Below are positions 47,813 to 52,730 of a DNA stretch of 52,730 bases, piece by piece. Position numbers and translations under genes: made by a program. The stretch is taken from contig JAHENB010000018.1 of NCBI GenBank assembly GCA_024643345.1, positions 1 to 52,730 on the forward strand, given 5' to 3'. Numbering within the stretch: the first letter of the stretch is position 1; each line of letters opens with the position of its first letter. Under the pieces are notes generated by a model. That model made no database searches. It saw only the letters and a program-made list of their open reading frames with translations, and had not been told where the DNA came from. This DNA is from Maribacter sp. Its GTDB lineage: Bacteria > Bacteroidota > Bacteroidia > Flavobacteriales > Flavobacteriaceae.

Positions 47813-48108
47813 TGGCAAAGAGAAAAAATGATCTTGTACCCCTTGGCGATGCCCTGAATGCGTTTATCAAGGCAAATAAACTTCAGGGAGGGATTAATAA
47901 AGTGGAGGCTCGGGAAGCATGGGCAAAGCTTATGGGGAATGGGGTAAATCATTATACCTCAGGGGTAGAGCTCCAAAAAGACACCCTATATGTCTCGCTT
48001 ACTTCTTCGGTGCTACGGGAAGAACTGGGCCACGGAAAATCAAAAATTATCGCCATGCTCAATGAGGAACTTGGAAAAGATCTGATCAAAAAATTGGTGC
48101 TGCGGTAA
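47812..48108 (+). CDS. DUF721 protein (DciA-like)
   Basis: A 98-residue protein. The fold is the short KH-like DUF721 domain: LGDALNAFIKANKLQ, EAREAWAKLMGNGVNHYT and LYVSLTSSVLREELGHGK. DciA, the characterised member of this family, loads the replicative helicase DnaB in bacteria without DnaC. The cotranscription with recF suits a DNA-replication role, but the short Bacteroidota form is not certain to act as a loader. Convergent with ndk. Confidence 0.85.
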   Translation: MAKRKNDLVPLGDALNAFIKANKLQGGINKVEAREAWAKLMGNGVNHYTSGVELQKDTLYVSLTSSVLREELGHGKSKIIAMLNEELGKDLIKKLVLR

Positions 48109-48109
48109 T

Positions 48110-48140
48110 AAAAAAACCCAACAGCGGAATGGCTGTTGGG
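48110..48140 (-). terminator. Rho-independent terminator of ndk
   Basis: A perfect 9-bp stem (CCCAACAGC at 48117-48125, GCTGTTGGG at 48132-48140) with a 6-base loop. On the minus strand it is followed by seven T residues (complement of A at 48110-48116). It lies 23 bases after the ndk stop and just past the DUF721 stop. Confidence 0.88.
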
Positions 48141-48163
48141 CTATGGGGCTATTGTTTTAGACT

Positions 48164-48583
48164 TTAATATATTTCCCTGCCCGCAAAATGGAACGCCCCT
48201 TCAATGGCCGCGTTTTCATCGCTGTCCGAACCATGAACGGCGTTTTCCCCTATATCTTTAGCGAACATTTTGCGTATGGTTCCTTCCGCAGCTTCGGCAG
48301 GATTGGTGGCCCCGATCAGAGCCCGAAAATCATCAACCGCGTTATCTTTTTCAAGAATGGCGGATACAATTGGTCCCCTGGTCATAAAATCGACCAACTC
48401 CCCGAAAAAAGGCCGTTCCCTGTGAATGGCATAGAATTCTCTGGCATCCCTTTTGCTCAATTGTGTATATTTTAAGGCGACGATCTTAAATCCGGCCCGG
48501 GTGATTTTTTCCAAAATGGCACCAATATGGCCATTTTCAACCGCATCGGGTTTTATCATTGTAAAGGTTCTATTTGTTGTCAT
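48164..48583 (-). CDS. ndk: Nucleoside-diphosphate kinase
   Basis: A 139-residue enzyme. It begins [18 protein letters not shown], with [17 protein letters not shown] in the middle and the phosphohistidine motif NAVHGSDS (His117). [14 protein letters not shown] comes just before. It exchanges gamma-phosphates among nucleotides in the cytoplasm. It has a consensus promoter upstream and an intrinsic terminator downstream, so it is probably monocistronic. Confidence 0.97.
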   Translation of the reverse strand: MTTNRTFTMIKPDAVENGHIGAILEKITRAGFKIVALKYTQLSKRDAREFYAIHRERPFFGELVDFMTRGPIVSAILEKDNAVDDFRALIGATNPAEAAEGTIRKMFAKDIGENAVHGSDSDENAAIEGAFHFAGREIY

Positions 48584-48601
48584 GCTATTTTAAATTTTGT
48601 G

Positions 48602-48631
48602 CAAAAATACGCTTTTCGTGCCAACCAACAA
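48602..48631 (-). promoter_or_regulatory. Promoter of ndk
   Basis: On the minus strand TTG (48631-48629), a 19-base spacer, and TATTTTTG (48609-48602): the best full match to the Bacteroidota consensus in the window. It lies 18 bases before the ATG. Confidence 0.72.
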
Positions 48632-48634
48632 CTT

Positions 48635-49423
48635 TTAATAGGTTTGTTGCAACCTACCATATAGCGATCCATTATCGCCCAGCATTGACAAAAACACTTT
48701 TTTCTGGTCCAGGTCGAATTGCAACAGACCAAAACTTTCTTTAGCCACGACTGTCCCAACCCTGTGAGAATTGGGCTCGTTCTCAAATCTGGAATACACA
48801 TGGGTCAATCCGCTGCTGGTAAAATCGACAAGTGGATATGCCATTCCTGGTATGCTGGTCCCTGAAAATTCAGAAATATGTCGATCCCCGGAAAGTATAA
48901 TGACTCCCTTTGCCTTCGATGTCACCAACAAATTCTTGAAGCGATCTACCTCATGTGGAAAATTGCCGCAGCATTCAAAACCATGTTCATTCGAAAGCAC
49001 TTGAATACTGCTCACGATCACGTTAAAGTCGGCCTTTGATTCCCGAAGCTCGGTTTCCAACCAATTCCATTGTACTTCGCCCAAAAAGGTGCCCAAACCG
49101 TATGCATTGGGTTTAAATCGCTTTTTCGGACTTGGATCGGAGGTCAGGGCGGTCCTGAAAAAGCGGGTGTCCAACATTATAATTTTGATGCTTCCATTGG
49201 ATTTTTCAAATTCATGGGCCCTATACACCCCCTCTTGTTTTCTTATGGGATCATCCTTTGCAACCCCTATGAAATCGAAAAACTCCCGTTGACTTTTCTT
49301 TTTTTCATTGAATTCTACCCCTCCATCTTTTTTGCCATAGTCATGGTTATGGTTTTGGTATCCCAACAAAAATAATACAACCACATTTAAGGCTAAGTTA
49401 TTAAATCGTATCTTTGCCCGCAT
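48635..49423 (-). pseudogene. Internally deleted PhoD-like alkaline phosphatase remnant
   Basis: A 262-residue frame from ATG 49423. Residues 1-25 look like a lipoprotein signal, but the expected lipobox Cys is Tyr (FLLGYQN). The text then jumps into the middle of a PhoD-like phosphatase at NHDYGKKDGGVEF, where intact relatives read WDDHDYG. From there the C-terminal half is intact: IIMLDTRFFRT, ADFNVIVSSIQVLSNEHGFE, ILSGDRHISEFSGTS and DFTSSGLTHVYS. About 110 residues holding the first metal ligands and GGDN-type motif are missing. The protein is probably inactive. The remaining part is well preserved, so the loss may be recent. The family comparison is from memory, without an alignment. Confidence 0.75.
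49409..49416 (+). promoter_or_regulatory. -7 promoter element of the DHH phosphoesterase gene
   Basis: TATCTTTG matches TAnnTTTG and lies 5 bases before the ATG at 49422. It falls inside the 5' end of the phoD remnant. No -33 TTG is seen. Confidence 0.5.
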
Positions 49424-50447
49424 GAATTTTGAGAAAATCAAAGCCGTTCGGGAACTGCTGTCATCGCCACAAAAAATTGTGATCGTACCCCATAAAAACC
49501 CTGATGGCGATGCTATTGGTTCATCCCTTGCCCTGTGCTTCTATCTTAACGGGAAAGGACATTCCGCCGCGGTTGTTGTGCCCAATGACTTCCCTAAATT
49601 TTTAAAGTGGTTGCCGGGCAACGACGAGGTGCTCAATTTTGAGAAACAAAATAGCCGGGCCAAAGAAAAATTGGAAGAAGCGAACCTAATTTTTACGCTC
49701 GATTTCAACCATTTGGGAAGAAGCGGTCAAATGACCCCTTTATTGGAGGGGTCAAAAGCCATATTCGTGATGATCGACCACCACCAAGAACCAGGTGACT
49801 ATGCCCAGATCACCTATTCTGACGTTAACATGAGCTCTACCTGTGAGATGGTTTATAACCTTATCGAATATTTGGGAGATCGCGATGCCATCACCCCTGA
49901 AATGGCCAATTGTATCTATACCGGAATCATGACCGACACGGGTTCCTTTAAATATTCCTCGACCACCAGCCGAACCCATAGAATAGCAGCCGATCTTATC
50001 GATAAGGGTGCCGATAATACCAGTATCCATAATCTGGTTTTCGACACCAATACGCCCAGCAGATTGCACCTTTTGGGCTGCGCTCTGAAAAACATGGTCA
50101 TTTTAGAGGATTATCAAACGGTATATATCACCTTGAGCCAGGAAGAATTGAATCTGTACGGATATCAAAAAGGAGATACGGAAGGTTTTGTAAATTACGG
50201 GCTCACCTTGGACGGTATTTGCTTTGCCGTAATTTTCATTGAAAATAAGGAGGAAGGTATTATAAAGATCTCCTTGCGCTCGGAAGGAAATTTTTCGGTA
50301 AATGAGTTTGCCCGAAAACATTTTAACGGAGGTGGCCATATGAACGCCGCTGGTGGAAAGAGCGATGTTTCGATGGAACAGACCGTTTCCAATTTTTTGG
50401 AATCCCTGGAAGAATATAAGACAGAATTGACACAATTGGTCCGGTAA
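49422..50447 (+). CDS. DHH-family phosphoesterase (NrnA-like oligoribonuclease/pAp phosphatase)
   Basis: A 341-residue protein. The DHH domain has VPHKNPDGDAIGSSLAL near residue 25, TLDFNHLGRSG, and MIDHHQEPGDYAQI with the DHH triad, then TGIMTDTGSFKYSSTT. The C-terminal DHHA1 domain ends with FNGGGHMNAAGGKS. NrnA-type enzymes degrade short RNA oligomers and 3'-phosphoadenosine 5'-phosphate in the cytoplasm. The start codon overlaps that of the minus-strand phoD remnant at CATG 49421-49424. gldI follows after 42 bases. Confidence 0.9.
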   Translation: MNFEKIKAVRELLSSPQKIVIVPHKNPDGDAIGSSLALCFYLNGKGHSAAVVVPNDFPKFLKWLPGNDEVLNFEKQNSRAKEKLEEANLIFTLDFNHLGRSGQMTPLLEGSKAIFVMIDHHQEPGDYAQITYSDVNMSSTCEMVYNLIEYLGDRDAITPEMANCIYTGIMTDTGSFKYSSTTSRTHRIAADLIDKGADNTSIHNLVFDTNTPSRLHLLGCALKNMVILEDYQTVYITLSQEELNLYGYQKGDTEGFVNYGLTLDGICFAVIFIENKEEGIIKISLRSEGNFSVNEFARKHFNGGGHMNAAGGKSDVSMEQTVSNFLESLEEYKTELTQLVR

Positions 50448-50489
50448 CATATGTTGGCAATGGTTTCGAGAAGGATTCAGCATTCATTA

Positions 50490-51068
50490 ATGATCAATAT
50501 CAATACTTTGAGGCAGTTATTTTTAATTTTTACAATGCTCTCTTTTATGGGCTGTCAGGGTCCCGAACCTAGAAAGCCCATAAAAGTGAAATCTGGAAGT
50601 TATTTCAAGGAATCGATCGATAGGAACAAGCAACTTTTGGCTTCAGAGCAAAAACAGATCGCACAGATCATCCAAAATGATTCATTGCATCTTTACGAAC
50701 ACAGTGCCAATGGCTCCTGGTTTTATTACGAATCCAAAAATGACACATCCGATTACTTCCCAAAAACGGATGATTTGGTCACTTTAAGTTACAATCTGAT
50801 CAGCCTTTCCAATGACACCATTTATAGTGTTGATGAAATTGGGATTCAAAGTTACAAGGTTGACAAGCAAGATGTTTTCCCCGGTCTTCGATCCAGCGTG
50901 AAACTTTTAAAGGAACATGAAAAAGCGACCTTTCTGTATCCTTCTTCCCTGGCCTATGGATATCATGGCGATGACCATAAAATTGGAATCAATGTGCCCT
51001 TGAAGGCCACCATAAGTATCCTAAAAATTGAAAAAGCATTGCAAACAGATTCAATACCAAAACCCTAA
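50490..51068 (+). CDS. gldI: Gliding-motility FKBP-type peptidyl-prolyl isomerase GldI
   Basis: The start is ATG 50490 (192 residues), which places a compact signal peptide before lipobox SFMGC; an earlier ATG at 50451 adds 13 residues. Residues about 20-85 are a helical N-terminal region with many Gln and Lys, and about 90-180 an FKBP domain (DDLVTLSYNLISLSNDTIY, FPGLRSSVKLLKEHEKATF, SLAYGYHGDDHKIG). GldI is a lipoprotein needed for gliding in Flavobacterium johnsoniae, probably helping fold secreted motility proteins. Its presence fits the T9SS-exported SprB-type protein elsewhere in the window. It lies 35 bases before another isomerase gene. Confidence 0.88.
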   Translation: MININTLRQLFLIFTMLSFMGCQGPEPRKPIKVKSGSYFKESIDRNKQLLASEQKQIAQIIQNDSLHLYEHSANGSWFYYESKNDTSDYFPKTDDLVTLSYNLISLSNDTIYSVDEIGIQSYKVDKQDVFPGLRSSVKLLKEHEKATFLYPSSLAYGYHGDDHKIGINVPLKATISILKIEKALQTDSIPKP

Positions 51069-51103
51069 AATCAAAAATCATCCCATAAATCAAAACAATT
51101 CAA

Positions 51104-52213
51104 ATGAAAAAAGCTTCTCTAATACTCTTCATCGCCTCCATGGCATTATCAAGCTGTAAATCGAGTCAGTACACCGATCTGGGCGATGGTGTCTTTGCGG
51201 ATATTACAACCAATAAGGGCGATATCATTGTAAAATTGGAATATGAAAAAACTCCTCTTACCGTTGCCAATTTCGTTTCCTTGGCCGATGGCTCCAACCC
51301 CTTTGTAAGTGAGGAATATAAAGGAAAAAAATACTATGATGGCATAATCTTTCATCGCGTGATCAAAGATTTCATGATTCAAGGTGGAGACCCCACCGGA
51401 ACCGGAACCGGTAATCCTGGTTATAAGTTCAAAGACGAATTCAATGATTCGCTGAAGCATGATAAGGGCGGTATACTGTCCATGGCGAACGCCGGACCCA
51501 TAACCAACGGCAGCCAGTTTTTCATCACCCATAAAGAAACCCCGTTCCTAGATGGCAAACATACCGTTTTTGGCGAAGTGGTGATAGGGATGGACGTCGT
51601 GGATTCAATTGCCAACGTGCGCACCACTGCTGGCGATAAGCCTGTGGATACCGTAAGAATGAACGGTGTTAAGATCATCAGAAATGGCAAAGCTGCAAAG
51701 AAGTTCGATGCGGTGGCGGTCATGACCGATTACTTTGCTGAGGAAGATGCAAGGCAGGCCGCGATGGCAAAGATCAAATCAGAATTCGCAGCGGAATTAC
51801 AACAACAAATGGAAAAGGCAGAATCGTTGCCATCGGGACTTAGAATATTGAGTTTGCAAAAAGGCTCTGGGGAAGCTCCAGTAGTTGGGCAACAAGTCTT
51901 GGTCCGTTATGCCGGTTATCTAATGGATGGGACCTTATTCGATAGCAATGATGAAGCTGTGGCCACCAAATATGGCATGTTCGACCCCAACAGAAAAGAC
52001 CAGGGCGGCTATGAGGCCATTCCGATGGATTATAGCCCTGATGCCCGGTTGATCGCAGGCTTCAAAGAAGGATTGATGACCATGAAAATTGGTGATAAAG
52101 TACGCCTATTCATACCTCCGCATTTGGGTTATGGCGCCCAAGGTGCCGGGGGGGTTATTCCACCCAACGCCGATTTAGCCTTCGATTTGGAGATAACCGG
52201 AACGGCAAATTAA
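51104..52213 (+). CDS. Lipoprotein with fused cyclophilin and FKBP peptidyl-prolyl isomerase domains
   Basis: A 369-residue lipoprotein with lipobox ALSSC (Cys18). Residues about 28-195 are a cyclophilin domain: [38 protein letters not shown] and [16 protein letters not shown] charged linker of about 45 residues follows, then an FKBP domain at about 240-369: [37 protein letters not shown] and [19 protein letters not shown]. Both domains keep their core motifs, so both may be active on periplasmic proteins. Such two-domain forms occur in Bacteroidota. Tandem with gldI. Confidence 0.92.
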   Translation: MKKASLILFIASMALSSCKSSQYTDLGDGVFADITTNKGDIIVKLEYEKTPLTVANFVSLADGSNPFVSEEYKGKKYYDGIIFHRVIKDFMIQGGDPTGTGTGNPGYKFKDEFNDSLKHDKGGILSMANAGPITNGSQFFITHKETPFLDGKHTVFGEVVIGMDVVDSIANVRTTAGDKPVDTVRMNGVKIIRNGKAAKKFDAVAVMTDYFAEEDARQAAMAKIKSEFAAELQQQMEKAESLPSGLRILSLQKGSGEAPVVGQQVLVRYAGYLMDGTLFDSNDEAVATKYGMFDPNRKDQGGYEAIPMDYSPDARLIAGFKEGLMTMKIGDKVRLFIPPHLGYGAQGAGGVIPPNADLAFDLEITGTAN

Positions 52214-52231
52214 AAAAACAGCAGCAAAGAA

Positions 52232-52258
52232 AGAGGCCCGATATACGGGCCTCTTTTT
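52232..52258. terminator. Bidirectional intrinsic terminator
   Basis: A perfect 9-bp stem, AGAGGCCCG (52232-52240) and CGGGCCTCT (52246-52254), with an ATATA loop. It is followed by T residues on the plus strand (52254-52258), and on the minus strand by a TTTCTTT tract. It can serve both convergent genes, though it overlaps the last codons of the minus-strand one. Confidence 0.88.
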
Positions 52259-52730
52259 ATTTGGCAAGGGTCTCGATAATTGAAGCGTCTTCTTTGGCCA
52301 ACCTATCACGATCTTCGCGCCGCGACTTCTTTTTAAAATACCGTACCGTGAAGTAAAAAACGCCCAAAGCCGCAATCACCATTGCATAGTGCCTTCCATT
52401 ACTTTCCATTGCCGAACGCCCCTCGAACCAATTCATATTATAAGCCAATAACAGGGTTGCACCCATCATCCAAATAAATGAGGTATTATATTCCTTAAAG
52501 AACACCTTTTTTAGATTGAATTCATTTTGTTTGAAGGTTTGGCCAATTCCCTTCAGATTAGGTAGCCATCGGTTAACCTTTTGGCAGTAATCATCGAATC
52601 CGGGACCGAATTTGCCCCTTAAAAAATCTTCTTCCGCCCGCACAATGGCTTGGTAGATGAATATAAAAAGGGGAATCATCACAAAAAGTGCCACGATTGA
52701 ATTGGATAAGATGCTCATCCCGATGATCAA
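52257..52730 (-). CDS. ICMT/PEMT-family membrane methyltransferase, partial
   Basis: About 157 residues are visible; the 5' end runs off the window. The signature AEEDFLRGKFGPGFDDYCQK, followed by VNRWLP, is typical of isoprenylcysteine carboxyl methyltransferase-like and phospholipid methyltransferase membrane enzymes. It normally lies at the C-terminal end of the catalytic core. Membrane helices lie before it (SIVALFVMIPLFIFIYQAIV) and two more after it, an extension of about 105 residues beyond the core, ending in a basic tail. The methyl acceptor is unknown. Confidence 0.75.
   Translation of the reverse strand: MIIGMSILSNSIVALFVMIPLFIFIYQAIVRAEEDFLRGKFGPGFDDYCQKVNRWLPNLKGIGQTFKQNEFNLKKVFFKEYNTSFIWMMGATLLLAYNMNWFEGRSAMESNGRHYAMVIAALGVFYFTVRYFKKKSRREDRDRLAKEDASIIETLAK

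Overview
The window looks like a chromosomal segment of a marine member of the Flavobacteriaceae (Bacteroidota). The evidence is a SusD-type C-terminus, a type B T9SS sorting domain on a giant SprB-repeat protein, GldI, Bacteroidota-style promoter cores (TAnnTTTG, sometimes with TTG about 17-23 bases upstream), many lipoproteins, and housekeeping gene orders such as parA-parB-DUF5683-dapB-lepB-WbqC and recF-lipoprotein-DUF721. I see no rRNA, tRNA, insertion sequence, prophage or CRISPR array. Coding density is high and no gene-free stretch exceeds 300 bases.

Layout. (1) 1-7651 is the edge of a polysaccharide-utilisation region: the end of a SusD protein, a 1195-residue VCBS/ASPIC lipoprotein and, convergent to these, a formylglycine-type sulfatase, a lipoprotein esterase and a GH144-like glucoamylase-fold lipoprotein. 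(2) 7869-16403 is one gene for a 2844-residue SprB-repeat protein exported by T9SS. (3) 16539-18115 encodes a PQQ-type sugar dehydrogenase and a c-type cytochrome. (4) 18161-27389 is a divergent peptidoglycan-recycling regulon: murQ and a DeoR-type regulator on the minus strand, and on the plus strand a NagB/PIG-L fusion, a DigH-like GHL10 lipoprotein, an AmpG-like permease, a NagZ-like GH3 enzyme and AnmK. (5) 27449-31382 is an acetate uptake and activation module (DUF4212, VC_2705-type symporter, Acs). (6) 31442-33724 holds a Bcr/CflA efflux pump, uridine kinase and an FtsB-like protein. (7) 33939-39949 holds parAB, DUF5683, dapB, lepB, a WbqC protein and DUF6122. (8) 39926-46187 is a minus-strand block: a small membrane protein, mutL, two rhomboids and an EEP-family protein, then a TPR protein with ribH. 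(9) 46312-52730 holds recF, a lipoprotein, a DciA-like protein, ndk, a decayed phoD, an NrnA-like DHH phosphoesterase, gldI, a cyclophilin-FKBP fusion and a partial ICMT-like methyltransferase.

How the genes work together. The clearest system is the recycling regulon. GHL10 would cut glycan outside the cytoplasm, AmpG would import disaccharide, NagZ would split it, AnmK would make MurNAc-6-P, MurQ would make GlcNAc-6-P plus lactate, and the fusion protein would end the pathway. There is no nagA in the window. The PIG-L domain, a family known for GlcNAc deacetylases, could take that step, while the NagB half carries Thr where Escherichia coli NagB has catalytic Asp141. This is the most promising lead for undescribed biochemistry. 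All family assignments were made by eye from the sequence; no database search was run.
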